Shown here: piece by piece, positions 12,701-20,795 of the stretch
How positions within the stretch are numbered: position 1 is the first letter of the stretch
Layout of the letters: the number at the start of each line of letters is the position of its first letter
NCBI GenBank assembly: GCA_022494885.1
Contig: JAGVSM010001283.1
Span: 1-64,000, forward strand
Direction of reading: 5' to 3'
Origin: Micrasema longulum
Taxonomy: Eukaryota; Arthropoda; Insecta; Trichoptera; Brachycentridae
DNA length: 64,000 nt
Program-made: the position numbers and the translations under genes
Notes under the pieces: generated by a model
Told to the model about the DNA's origin: nothing
Database searches by the model: none
The model's input: the letters and a program-made list of their open reading frames with translations, nothing else

Positions 12701-14157
12701 CATCATCATCATTCCCTTTCCGCACCTAATGGTGCATAGGACACTGCATTGGTACACCAATCGCAGCGTATCTTGATAGATTTGTTACATGAAGGTAAGA
12801 TGATCAGACTTAAGACAAAAATTTAATATAACCAGAAAACCATAAAGTTACTTTTTCAAATAATAATTAAAGAAAAGGTTTCATTACCATTCAGCATCTT
12901 TGAAATAGTTCAAAAGGTTTGTTCTCAAGGAACAATACTCGCATCATTATTATCATCATTCCCTTCCCGCACCTAATTTGTACACTAATCGGAGCGTATC
13001 TTGATCATTTTTGTTACATGAAGGTAAGGTGATCAGAATTACGCTTCAAGTGCCAGTCCTGGGACTATGAAATATTCTAGTGTAAAAAAACCCTTTTAAA
13101 TAATATTTCATATCAACCATGTCGGGAATCGAACCCGAGACCTCTTGCATGGTAGTCAAATGCACTGACCATTACACCACGAAGCCGATACTCTAGATTA
13201 AATATATCCAATACGTGGGAATAACTATTGCCAAGTTCACGGAATCTTATTAATACAATAATTACAAGTTTACACTGTCTATGAATTGAAAATAGTTATG
13301 CAGAAAGCAGCCAGTCCACAATTTTGAAAAAATGAGATATTTATCGTATCGGGTGCAGTAAGGTCAATTCTATGTTCTGCTAAAACCAGCCAGACCACTT
13401 TCATAAAAAAACTGTTTTAATCACCTTCTGAAAATGGTGTCAATCACAAAAATGGCATTTCTTAATTTTCAGAAAACGCACACAGCACTAGAAAAATTTC
13501 GCGGTACTAAATCATTATAACTGGTCAAAAACATAATTAAATTCTTGTTTTTAATGTAAAAAAAAAAGCTAGTGTATTCATCGTTTATCATTTTTTAAAG
13601 TCAAAAACATTCCAACTGTTGTGTAAATTTGATAATTCACTCTTTTCACAAAAGTGCTATTATCTCAGTTTCACTTTTCTATAGCTGGCTGCTTTCTGCA
13701 TAACTACGTTCAATTGTTGTTACAAAACGGTGGCACCAGTCTCGTAATTCTTCACAACTAAGCAACGAAAGTTTTCTTTTCCATGTTAAATATACCATAA
13801 CTATGTAGTTCATCATTGAAATAAGCATTATCTGGTATTTACCAAAGCAAAATTTCAAGAAAAATTATATAGCTTTACCGGTTTTTTCTCAAGATAAAAA
13901 AACTCTGTAGCTTACCTCTCTGTGAAATGGCGATTTTTGGCCACAAAATGGTTGATTCCGTGAATAGAACTGTTCGAGCAAACCTCGTAACAGAAGTCCT
14001 TTATAATCCAAAAAAAGTCCGCAGAACGGTCGTAAAGCTTTTCAAGTCGCCGTACTCTTGTGTCAGATAAAGAGAAATATTGAAGAATGATTTTCATTTT
14101 TGATTCAACAGGAAATCTGACCTTGCTGTGCTTTGCCGTTCTCAGTCCAGTATTCAT
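652..14157 (-). CDS. ppk: Pickpocket-type DEG/ENaC cation channel subunit, 7 exons, 3' part outside window
   Basis: Seven exons on the minus strand join in frame: 14157-13916, 12361-12283, 11287-11172, 6359-6087, 3439-3331, 2550-2399 and 776-652. All introns are GT-AG and every junction phase matches (2, 0, 2, 2, 0, 2, then 1 at the open end). The 365-codon product has a cytosolic N-terminus with SSIHGIN (HG gating motif, residues 66-67), a hydrophobic TM1 (about 83-104), FPSATFC (126-132), MTEAGLCYAINS (217-228), YFHGP (275-279), RKLSVFQRKCR (314-324) and CGCLPHF (355-361). These are family landmarks of insect pickpocket subunits, which form amiloride-sensitive cation channels at the plasma membrane in sensory neurons and other epithelia. 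The lower ectodomain and TM2 lie past base 1. I cannot say which ppk paralogue it is. No break is seen in the exons, so the gene is probably functional. Confidence 0.9.
1145..1265 (-). repeat. Repeat shared with 5345-5455
   Basis: About 115 bases match 5345-5455, including ttcaaatta-aggaa, ggtgggatc/gctgggatc and ccaaaaatgtg. The other copy lies just beyond a mariner transposase remnant, so this may be the 3' end of another mariner copy. This is inference. Confidence 0.45.
2314..2361. repeat. Short direct repeat, 2 units of 27 bases
   Basis: The 21-base word beginning tttcaagaaatatgattaca occurs at 2314 and again at 2341. It sits 38 bases from the donor of ppk exon 6. Confidence 0.8.
2399..2550 (-). 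CDS. ppk: ppk exon 6 (ectodomain)
   Basis: A 152-base exon with acceptor TATTCTTTTTAG and donor GTATGT. It encodes IYFHGPREIPEMTSKKF and later RKLSVFQRKC. FHGP-x-E-x-P and R-x-LS-x-x-QR-x-C are strong pickpocket landmarks. Confidence 0.9.
2551..3330. other. ppk intron 5
   Basis: 780-base intron. Most of it is one copy of repeat family G. Confidence 0.75.
2600..3055 (+). repeat. Unnamed repeat family G, copy 1
   Basis: Shares ordered blocks with 49630-49990: ctgccaataaccgact, accggccac-aaacgg, taagttttat-ttcg-gctctc, and gac-cgtgtta followed by cagccacac. It has no tRNA-like head, no terminal inverted repeat that I can see and no protein motif. The short reading frames in it are not conserved between copies. 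Confidence 0.6.
3331..3439 (-). CDS. ppk: ppk exon 5 (ectodomain)
   Basis: A 109-base exon with acceptor TTATCTTTTAG and donor GTAAGC. It completes the Gln codon of exon 4 and encodes YWISNNWSIVEQ and then LDGELFFQLSNFNQSYN. It is supported by exact phase fit on both sides and by the aromatic YW-x4-W pattern seen at this point in the family. Confidence 0.82.
4028..4075. repeat. (AAAT)n microsatellite
   Basis: A run of aaat/aata units interrupted once. It follows a stretch ending gtaaatacatag, perhaps the tail of an old retroposon. Confidence 0.7.
4540..4985 (+). repeat. Unnamed repeat family G, copy 2 (diverged)
   Basis: Weaker match to the other two copies: cgcgactgatgt, cgtgctctttctta-a, aaggattacaaaa, and an end with cagccacac-like catagccacacatgagttaa. 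It reads in the same direction as copy 1, on the other side of ppk exon 5. Confidence 0.45.
5300..5540 (-). repeat. Mariner-associated tail / repeat shared with 1145-1265
   Basis: Continues downstream of the mariner transposase C-terminus on the same strand, and its 5345-5455 part recurs at 1145-1265. A 76-codon frame here has no recognised motif. I do not regard it as a gene. Confidence 0.4.
5580..5910 (-). pseudogene. Mariner-family transposase C-terminal remnant
   Basis: Read on the minus strand, the conceptual translation contains DLVPCDFFLFPKIRTTM. This corresponds to the L-x-PCDFFLFPK block of mariner transposases, with its third catalytic Asp. After a frameshift it continues with TEMKAIPKRVFQ, the family's pre-terminal ELKAIPK-x-x-FQ region. 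Stops and at least one frameshift interrupt it and the N-terminal half is missing, so it cannot be active. It sits inside ppk intron 4 in the same orientation as the gene. Confidence 0.75.
6087..6359 (-). CDS. ppk: ppk exon 4 (ectodomain)
   Basis: A 273-base exon with acceptor TACTCTTACAG and donor GTAAGC. It encodes a leucine- and asparagine-rich stretch, then LQKTMTEAGLCYAINSKIAI, which matches the M-T-E-x-G-x-C-Y/F-x-x-N block of pickpocket subunits. It is separated from exon 3 by the largest visible intron. Confidence 0.88.
7486..7508. repeat. 19-base word shared with 37838 region
   Basis: tttaccccgttctaagaca occurs here and again at about 37841, each followed by an A-rich run. It is too long to be chance in 64 kb of AT-rich DNA and is probably the terminus of an unidentified repeat. 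Confidence 0.5.
7908..7946 (+). other. Possible antisense first exon (weak)
   Basis: A locally GC-rich stretch (7860-7905) is followed by ATG and 13 codons (MCEKDSGYSYLHK), then a strong donor AAG|GTAAGT. The layout resembles a first coding exon with its promoter on the plus strand, inside ppk intron 3. No downstream exon was recognised, so it may equally be chance. Confidence 0.2.
8015..8600 (+). repeat. Family R element with chained palindromes
   Basis: A copy of family R. It contains ctccctagggag (8113-8124), acagggcttatgacctgt, aagtggccactt and ttacacactgtgtaa, each a perfect or near-perfect palindrome. It then has a block ending ggcgacgcctgaaaacaa. After about 390 bases a second left end (tgtttgagtttgtccaaatg) begins, followed by an inverted version ending with ctccccagggag. 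No coding potential. Confidence 0.65.
9925..10095 (-). repeat. SINE family A copy
   Basis: The tRNA-like head reads on the minus strand: an A-box-like gtggtgtagtggtcaag and a B box in ggttccgggttcgattccc. A body follows (cctgggtgttctgtgatgta, then actggcctgtagtggtgcaaa) that matches 40945-41125 and 39265-39415, and an A-rich tail. It is a tRNA-derived SINE, not a tRNA gene, because the body is shared between copies and the acceptor stem is poor. Confidence 0.8.
10243..10440 (-). pseudogene. LINE reverse transcriptase C-terminal fragment
   Basis: The minus-strand frame encodes LRKQRTKFSEHAFAVAGPTA and then WNALPAEVRN, the well-known R-T-x-F-x-x-x-F-x-V-A-GP-x-x-WN-x-LP end of many arthropod and vertebrate LINE reverse transcriptases. 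About 60 codons remain and the upstream enzyme is missing, as expected of a 5'-truncated insertion. Confidence 0.75.
11172..11287 (-). CDS. ppk: ppk exon 3 (start of extracellular domain)
   Basis: The acceptor is CTACTTTCAG and the donor GTAAAT. The exon encodes NSPTVISMERDYLSWNTSFP and then SATFC, the conserved post-TM1 FP-x-x-T-x-C block of DEG/ENaC proteins. It enters in phase 0 and leaves in phase 2. An upstream TTATTTTAG would give a different, unrelated frame. Confidence 0.9.
11288..12282. other. ppk intron 2
   Basis: 995-base AT-rich intron with long T and A runs (11390-11850). No repeat family recognised. Confidence 0.7.
12283..12361 (-). CDS. ppk: ppk exon 2 (TM1)
   Basis: A 79-base exon with acceptor TTTTCTATTACAG and donor GTAAGT. 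It completes the Arg codon from exon 1 and encodes LFWIIVEILALIGMLYTISN followed by ILTRFN, a single hydrophobic helix matching the first transmembrane segment. It ends in phase 0. Confidence 0.9.
12592..13040. repeat. Imperfect tandem duplication, period about 240
   Basis: cagaaaatcataaagttact at 12592 and ccagaaaaccataaagttac at 12832 start two units that stay alignable for about 210 bases, including gaaatagttcaaaaggttt and the SINE B tail. The second unit has a small deletion at the gcattggt position. The duplication therefore includes the end of an older SINE insertion. Confidence 0.8.
12693..12810 (-). repeat. SINE family B 3' part (first duplicate)
   Basis: catcatcatcattccctttc, gcacctaatggtgcatagga, and the block up to gaaggtaagatgatcag match other B copies. 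The tRNA-like head is absent because the duplication unit stops here. Confidence 0.75.
12945..13190 (-). repeat. SINE family B, full copy
   Basis: On the minus strand: tRNA-like head (cttcgtggtgtaatggtcag, B box ctcgggttcgattcccgaca), then catggttgatatgaaatatt, tagaatatttcatagtccc, aggactggcacttgaagcg, and an end with ATGATG repeats. RNA polymerase III promoter boxes are intact. Confidence 0.85.
13916..14157 (-). CDS. ppk: ppk exon 1 (start codon, cytosolic N-terminus)
   Basis: The ATG at 14157-14155 opens MNTGLRTAKH, and the exon runs to DFCYEVCSNSSIHGINHF and KNRHFTER. It ends at a GTAAG donor (plus-strand cttac at 13911-13915) in phase 2. The ATG is chosen because it is the first Met in the frame and has A at -3. 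The DFCYEVC-SNSSIHG block is typical of pickpocket proteins just before TM1. A TTTTTAG shortly upstream of the ATG could be an acceptor for a 5'UTR intron, so the transcript may start further upstream. Confidence 0.88.
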
Positions 14158-14354
14158 TTTTAATCTAAAAATTCAATGGTCACGTCAAGACTAAAATTCA
14201 CATATATTGATAGCAAATATAATAAAATGCTGAGTTATTTAATTTTTTATTTTGTGTTAAGTTACTCAAAAAACTGAAATGTCAAATGGTTTCAAAACAC
14301 CACTGTTTTTTTGTCAAGGCTTAAAAATAAACACCAAATATTTAAGTTTATTTT

Positions 14355-14625
14355 TAATCCTCATAATTCCTTTTCCGCATCGAATGGTGCACAGAGCACG
14401 GCATTGGTACATCAAGTGCAGCGAAACTTGATAACATTTATTAGATGAATGTAAAATGATCAGTCTTATGTTTCAGGTTCTAATATTCTTCAGGAAATAT
14501 TCTAGTGGGAAAAACACCCTTTAAAATAAATATTTTATATCAACCATGCCAGAAATAGAATCTGAGACCTCTTGTTAGGTAGATAAACACGCTGACCCTA
14601 ACACCAAGAGGTTGACATTTTTAAT
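14355..14625 (-). repeat. SINE family B, diverged copy
   Basis: Same order of blocks as 12945-13190 (cattggtac, gatgatcag analogue, gaaatattctagtggga, atcaaccatgcc) with many substitutions in the head. Confidence 0.7.
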
Positions 14626-14779
14626 CCTACCCAACAAAAAGCTCGAGTTTAATACAAAGGTTGACATACAAATATAAAAGTATATAAAAAAATAATCTCT
14701 GGATCGTATGAAAAATCACCTTTCATTAAAGAACAACGATAACGTAAAAAAAGCAACGTTTAGCAACAAAAAGCCAGCC

Positions 14780-14862
14780 ATCGTAATGTAGTGGTTAGGA
14801 TGCTTGATTCACGCCTGAAAAATTTCGGATTCGTTTACCGGTAAGAACGAAAAAAAATAATA
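14780..14862 (+). repeat. SINE family A head, degraded
   Basis: gtaatgtagtggttaggatgcttgattcacgc followed by a decayed B box and accggtaagaacg resembles the A head. No body is recognised after it. Confidence 0.5.
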
Positions 14863-15650
14863 CGAAAAAGTTATTATTTAAATAAATATATCATTTTAAA
14901 AAACATTTGTTATTATCATTGAACTAAATAAATATAGTCGAAACTTAAAAGTTAAAATCTAATTGAAACGTAAATATTGATCATTACCATCAAAAAGTCA
15001 TAAAATATTTTGATCATAATAATATTGTAAATAAAATATCACATCGCTCATAATGTTAATTATTTAATCGCAATTTTTATTTCACATTATAAATACATTT
15101 AAAATCAAATTGTTCATACCTATTTTCAGATATATCTTATGTTGTCATGCACTACTTTTAAAAGATGTGACATAAACATGGTAGGTTTTTTATAAATTAA
15201 TGAAATAAATTGATTTCAATTTTAATAATTATTTAGAAATAAAATAAGTTACGAATTTTTGAGAGAGATGTTATTCCTTTCTAAGTCAAGCTGGAAATAA
15301 ATTATATATTTTTTTACAGTCCAATATATAATATATAATAACCTGATAACAATGATAATTGAGCATGTCGTTACAAATTATGTTTTGGTATATATGAACC
15401 ATATCTGAAATACAGAATAATTTCATCAAAAAGTTCCAATTATGGTTACATATTTGATTATTTCGAAAGTTCCCACAAAAGTGTTTTATTAGAATTTTCG
15501 AATACATGATTCAACCGCACAATACACAGGTATTTATTTATTGAAATATAATTGAATCACTAAATGGAGACACGCGAAAACACATTTATTTTATCAAAAA
15601 TATTTTTTTTTGGAAAATCAGTCAATTGTTATTAACATATTATTGAAAAG
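14863..15650. other. AT-rich stretch, nothing recognised
   Basis: Very AT-rich. A 73-codon minus frame at 15286-15507 has biased Ile/Tyr/Asn content typical of AT-rich noise. Confidence 0.5.
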
Positions 15651-15654
15651 GAGA

Positions 15655-16012
15655 ACATAAATTTAAAGTGGCCTAGTAAATCTCACCCACATTAATAAAA
15701 GTTTCAGATTTTAAACTTCACGAAAATACATTGAACGCCCGACTCGTATCTATTTTAGAGGTCTTGTGGACTCTTTTCAGATCGGCACATAATAATAACT
15801 AATTTTTAGCCACCCTGATTGAGACATCAATTTACAAAAAAAATTTCGAAAATCAACCCATGGAAGAATTCAAGAACACTGGATTTTGAAACATCGGCAA
15901 AACGCAGAATGTTACACGGTATGAAAAATTGCCACTTAAACCAGTCAACGACAAATCACATGCCCTGTAAGTGACTAGACTTCTCTAAAATGTTTTCAAT
16001 CAATTTTACCAT
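15655..16012 (-). repeat. Family R arm, diverged and interrupted
   Basis: aatctcacccacattaataaa opens it, and later gcagaatgttacac, gccacttaaaccagtcaacg and gtgactagacttctctaaaa match R copies at 22990-23110 and 39990-40110. Between them lies unrelated sequence (about 15735-15850). Confidence 0.55.
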
Positions 16013-16047
16013 ATCTTAAAATATAAAGATTGTAATAAAATAAACTG

Positions 16048-16392
16048 TCAATGCGGCTCGACTGTGGAATCATCTCTCAAGCGCTTTTAGAGATTTTACT
16101 AGAGTATCTCTGTTTAAATCACGTCTGAAGAAAATTTTCATTATTTTTTTTAATTTCTTCTTCTTTTATTCCATTTTTCCATTAAGTAATAATATTTATT
16201 TAAGGTTATTTATATGCAAATATGATTATTTATATTTTTGTATATCTCAAGATATTTTATTAATGTTTTCTATTGAATATGTTTTGCCACTTGAATTATA
16301 AAAATTAAAAAAGTTTTATTTTTTAGGTTGGTTAGAAGAAATTGCCATTTGGCAATAAGTCCACCAACGTATAAAAAATAAAATAAATACAT
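16048..16392 (+). pseudogene. LINE 3' fragment with terminal hairpin
   Basis: The conceptual translation begins RLWNHLSSAFRDFTRVSLFK and SRLKKIF, matching the WN-x-L...FK-x-x-L-K end of LINE reverse transcriptases. A 3' tail follows with attgccatttggcaat, a perfect 6-base stem with a 4-base loop (16341-16356), then A/T-rich AAATA repeats. LINE 3' ends often carry such a hairpin for reverse transcriptase recognition. Confidence 0.6.
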
Positions 16393-17190
16393 AAAAATAA
16401 AATATATGTTTAAAAAACTGTTGTATTTTTAATTATTTGGTAAACAAAACCGAATAATTAAACGAAAATCCCTATTTTTGGGATGGTAAACTTTTTTAAA
16501 AGACAATAACAACTGTTTTATTAGAGATTACTATTTTTAAATTATTAATTAGTTTTATTCATTATTAATTTATTTTTATGTTTTTTCGTTTCGGGTTCCG
16601 ACTAGTTAGAAGTTTCTTGTACTTAGTCGGGTCTATTTTTGTGACGTGTGTTTTTTCATTGGATGATACAAAAACAATCAATATAGAAAATAATAATAAT
16701 AATGTGAAAAAAACAGAATGCTTAGTGAAAAAATATTAAAATTTAATCAAAATAACGCGGGATGAATAAAACAATTCAATATTATAGCGGAAATTAAAAA
16801 TGATGTAACCGATAAACTATAAATTGGTTAAAATAACGTACAGAAAATGAAAAATATTAAAAAAAATTGTAAATGTAAATACCAGTGAATGTTTTTATAT
16901 TATGATTTATATATTATATTAAGAGGAACCGTGATCTGACTTTTTTTATAAAAACGTATTCCGGTATATTCTCCCAGGATTATGAAACTAGAGTTATGAT
17001 TGTTTAACTGTCTAAAGATTTTAACCACCGGTGTATCTTTATTGTTTTCTTTTTTTAACAAATTAGTTTCCTATGAGAGCTAGAACTATTCAAAAACCCT
17101 TAAAAGCACCCAATTTTATCAACTGTAATCGGACGTACGGTACAAAAATTATGATTATTATTTTTTTTAAACAGAAGAGGTTTGGGACGG
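16393..17190. other. AT-rich stretch, nothing recognised
   Basis: No repeat or coding motif found on either strand. Confidence 0.5.
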
Positions 17191-17199
17191 ATAATTTTA

Positions 17200-17400
17200 T
17201 TCTGACACATTACAGGCATCAGGTTCTCGACGTCCTAGACGTCCGCTGTTAATTTAGTTTGTAGTTCATATCAGAACTACGAGATGCAAACCTGACTTGT
17301 AAGGAAACACAAAAGCTGGCAGCCGACCGAGATGCCCGGAGAATCAATGTGAACACCATTTGCTTTAATTATGTATCGGACTTAGAATGATGACGACAAA
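17200..17400 (+). pseudogene. LINE C-terminal/3' fragment, related to 27795-27960
   Basis: ctcgacgtcctagacgtccgctgttaa, the block around catatcagaactacgagatgcaaacctgactt and gccgaccgagatgcc align with the reverse complement of 27795-27930. The translation LAADRDARR fits the A-x-DR-x-x-W/R end of LINE proteins. It is heavily decayed. Confidence 0.55.
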
Positions 17401-17879
17401 TATGACTTTAGGTTGGTTGACTATCAAATAATTAGTAAAAAGCTAGTGCAAATACCGCTTTTCCGCGATTTAAATAAAATGTATTTGATTTTTAAACGTG
17501 TATCTTGTAAAGTATTGATCCAAAGAAAAAAAAATTATCACGATATTTAAGTAAATTTAATTTTCTCAGACTTTCGTACATTTTTTTTTCTATAAAATTT
17601 ACAGGGTCGTAATTATACACAAAAAACTGATTTTAAGCACCATTTTCTCTAAACCGCGGTGTAAGCGGTGGTCGTTCAAGGTCACAAACTTATGTTATGT
17701 TTCAAAACATAATAACCTTTTTTATCAAAAAATTTAATAAAATAACAAATGACCTTGAACGTCCCATACTTATAATAAATCTCGATAACCGCTCGGTGGA
17801 TTAAACCATATAACCAGATAAAAAACAACAAAATCGGTTAGAAACGTTGATTTTAGTTGGGCATAATCAGTCTGAGAAT

Positions 17880-18105
17880 GAGAGGCGTTTGCAAGACAGA
17901 AAAACAATATTTCCTTGCTCTTTTTCTTCACAAAAGTCAACAGATGGAAAAGTTCAGGAAATTTAAATGTTTAACCATTGATAGAATGGTGAATTTTACA
18001 GTCTTAAAGTGGCAACTTAAACCAAGCAATGACAAAGCCTAAGCCCTGTAACAGCCTAGACTTCCATTTTCCCTTCTCAAAATGTTTTCCCTCTATGTTG
18101 AAACA
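17880..18105 (-). repeat. Family R arm (single, diverged)
   Basis: Runs as the right-arm orientation of R: cttcacaaaagtcaacagatg, gaatggtgaattttaca, gtggcaacttaaacca, gcctaagccctgtaa, and cttctcaaaatgttttccctc. Confidence 0.65.
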
Positions 18106-18733
18106 AATTTAGATTAAATACCTGTTTTTCAATATTGTCTACAACTACATATCTTCTTAATAAATCGAGAAATATAATCTTCTATCAATTTTTTTTCAAC
18201 TGTCGTGAAAAAAAAGTTCTCCCTTTATCGCATTTGAGATTTCCGCCAACGACATGATTCATAACTTAACAGAAAAAAAATGTGGACAAAATTACAACAA
18301 GGACAGTTGGAATGAAAAATTGGACTAGAAGTAAAAATAAAGAATAAAAAAACGAATTTATCTTCCCTATGACACAAAGTAATTTGTTGCCTCGTGCGAA
18401 CTTAATTCCCTCCTAATTAATAAATCCAGGTAGATGCCATATCTAGAGAAAAGTTAATGTAGGAAAATGCGGAGTGAATGTTTTTAGATTTCAAACTGAT
18501 TTAAATTCGTGGAAATAATTCAGAAACCCGGTAATTAATTATATCGTATTTTAATACCCCTCTTTATGATTTTTTGTGTTGAAAACTTACAAGTGAGAAA
18601 TTTTTGACAAGTTGTCACGAAGTAGAATAAAAATGAAAAAAAATGCTTGAATTTATGGATAAAGTGATATCTCAAAAATGTTTATTTATTTCAGTTAATA
18701 ATTTGGTTAGCACCTATTATTATATTAAAATTT

Positions 18734-19042
18734 TTGGTTACTCATTTCCTCACACTTAGGGGGAGTTTTCCACGTGTCGGACAGCTTCTAAAGCCGGACA
18801 CTGTTTGTATCGGAAAAATAAAGCGCGATAATAGGGAAATATTACATATTGCGAATACCAACAAAATACAGGAAACTGATTACGAGAAAATAATTGCATT
18901 TTCAAAATCAATAAAGATATTGCGGAGAAATGTTTTAATAGATAACTTTAAAAAAAATATTTTAAAAAGTGTTTCCCTAGAAAAACGCGACATGTTTGCC
19001 ATTGATAATTATGATGTCAAGATTTGTGACGATGTTCTATAA
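18734..19042 (+). CDS. Small ORF inside repeat family E, product unknown
   Basis: A 102-codon frame with balanced, hydrophilic composition (for example IKRDNREILHIANTNKIQET and FSKSIKILRRNVLIDN). It is rich in Lys, Asp and Asn, with no transmembrane segment, signal peptide or known motif. The same sequence recurs at 53150-53500, where stops and indels break the frame, so this is more likely a fragment of an uncharacterised mobile-element protein than a host gene. A TTTATTTCAG about 40 bases upstream could be a splice acceptor. The ATG is simply the first in frame. Confidence 0.3.
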   Translation: MVTHFLTLRGSFPRVGQLLKPDTVCIGKIKRDNREILHIANTNKIQETDYEKIIAFSKSIKILRRNVLIDNFKKNILKSVSLEKRDMFAIDNYDVKICDDVL

Positions 19043-19170
19043 TAATTTAAACGGTTGCAAACAAAGTTAAAAAAAAACACGAATCGTGACGTATTAGAGG
19101 CATAGCCAATGCAATAAAAGTTTTTGCGGGAATTCAAAATTTTAGATTAAAAGGTATTTTTTATGCTAAT
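18800..19170 (+). repeat. Unnamed repeat family E, copy 1
   Basis: Shares with 53150-53500 the words gcattttcaaaatcaata, gtgacgatgtt-tat, aatttaa-c-g-cacaaacaaagtt, and gccaatgcaat, in the same order and spacing. Confidence 0.6.
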
Positions 19171-19284
19171 TAGTAAAAATTAGTTTTTTTCTTTACAGTA
19201 TTTCATAGACCTTTATTACTTTGAAATTGTAAAAAGTGCGTCTGTTGTGTACAGCAAGGGAGGGGGGTGTAGATTGGTGGACCG

Positions 19285-19425
19285 TGTCTTCTTGCTCGCA
19301 GACCAGAGCGTTCGGCAGTTTCAAAGTGCGCAAAATGTTGATCTAATTAGTTTGTTGTAGTCCATAAATAATAACACGTACGTCGTGTAGAAAATAAAAT
19401 ACTATAAATTGCTTGTTTCAGGTAA
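19285..19425 (+). promoter_or_regulatory. Possible non-coding first exon with promoter (weak)
   Basis: A GC-richer stretch with cagaccagagcgttcggcag, then a short leader and caggtaagtg, a strong donor at about 19420. It resembles an insect 5'UTR exon. The only ATG inside gives a 3-codon frame. No downstream exons were identified. Confidence 0.2.
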
Positions 19426-19804
19426 GTGATTTATATTTTGAATTAGATCTTATCAGTTGTTATGACTTCAATAAAAATAAATTCTATCAGAAGTCTAACG
19501 GCTTCTAAGACTGGGACATATAAAATAACCTTTAACACCGGACAGTTTTATTATTCACAATTTGCTTACTATCAAGATTTTTTTTTTTTACAGAATTAAT
19601 AAAAACAATTGAAAAAAACATAGAAATAGTTTTGCAGAATACCATTTCAATCCAAAACGCATCTGATGTCTAAAGTGTGCCTAAAAGTACTTATTACGTT
19701 TCTGTTTACTTAATTTTTGTTTGAGGAACTATCATTTTTTTATTTATTATATTATTTAAAGTGGATAAAACTTTTTTTTGCATATCTTAAATCAACATAA
19801 AGTT

Positions 19805-20795
19805 ATGTCTGTAGTCTGGTAAAACGAATGCAAAATTAGAAAATCGTTCGATTTTGCCATTTTAAAACGAATTTTTTTTTTTCAATCGCGCAATAATAAA
19901 AAAATAAAAACAAATAAATTAGATGAAAACAATAATTTTTCACGGTATTTTTATTAAAATATATAGTTAAAAGTTTTATGTCACTTAAATGTAATTACTT
20001 TTAGACCGGCAGATTACGCCATTTAATATTTAGAATAAACCTACCTATCTGAGATCTCAATAAAGACGAAGTATTGAGCTAATTCAAAAAAAAAAACAAG
20101 AAAGTGGCCGCGGCCAAATTTTAATTTTTTGTTTTTGAAAAGAAATACAAACATTTTAAATCACATATATTTTTGTGAAATTTTCCTTTATTTCTACTTA
20201 AAATTATTAGGATTACCAAAAACGATTAGGGCTGGTCCAAAGGTCATAAAAAATTCAATAAGAGATTGTTTTATATTAAATATAACAACCAAAATTATCT
20301 TTTTTTTTAAAAAAAGAAAAAAAATATTCTTTAAAAAAAGGTTTCAACTAAAGTATTTTAATGAATTTTTTCAAAGTATTTCTTAAGGCATAATTTTAAA
20401 TAGAAATAAAAGAAAATGTCACAAAAATGTATGTTATTTAAAATGCTTGTATTTGTTTCAAAAACAGAAAATTAAAATTTGGTTACAGCCGTTTTCATGT
20501 TCAATTTATTATTTTTAAATTATTACAATAAATTTAAGTTTAATACTTCGTCTTTATTGAGATCCCAGGTACTGAAGGTTAGATTAAATTTTAAATGTTG
20601 TAATATGCCGGTCTAAAAGTAATTATATTTTAGTTAAATAAAACTTTAACGTATATTTTTAACAGAAATACCTTTAGAATATATTGTTTGCATCTAGTTT
20701 ATGTTTTTTATTTTTTTTTATTATGGCGCGATTTAAAAAATACATTCGTTTTAAAATGGCCAAATCGTATGATTTCCTAATTTTGAGATAATTAA
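19805..20795. mobile_element. Family F foldback element (long inverted repeat)
   Basis: The left arm (gtctggtaaaacgaatgcaa, cgattttgccattttaaaac, tttagaccggcagattacgc, gagatctcaataaagacgaa) returns in reverse complement at 20420-20790. There it reads cgtctttattgagatccc, atatgccggtctaaaagt, cgttttaaaatggccaaatc. The arms are about 350 bases and the centre is AT-rich. A reading frame at 20129-20386 lies in the arm/centre and is not a gene. It looks like a non-autonomous foldback or MITE-like DNA element. Confidence 0.75.

Larger units (their letters stand above)
12362..13915. other. ppk intron 1
   Basis: 1,554-base intron. It contains a GC-richer patch (12440-12500), an imperfect 240-base tandem duplication and SINE B. 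Bases 13200-13910 show nothing recognisable, apart from a near-inverted pair of ttatgcagaaagcagcc (about 13297) and ggctgctttctgcataac (about 13687). Confidence 0.7.

Noticed and set aside
20129..20386. 85-codon ORF
   Set aside because: Lies within the arm and centre of a foldback element and is Lys/Phe-rich because of A and T runs.
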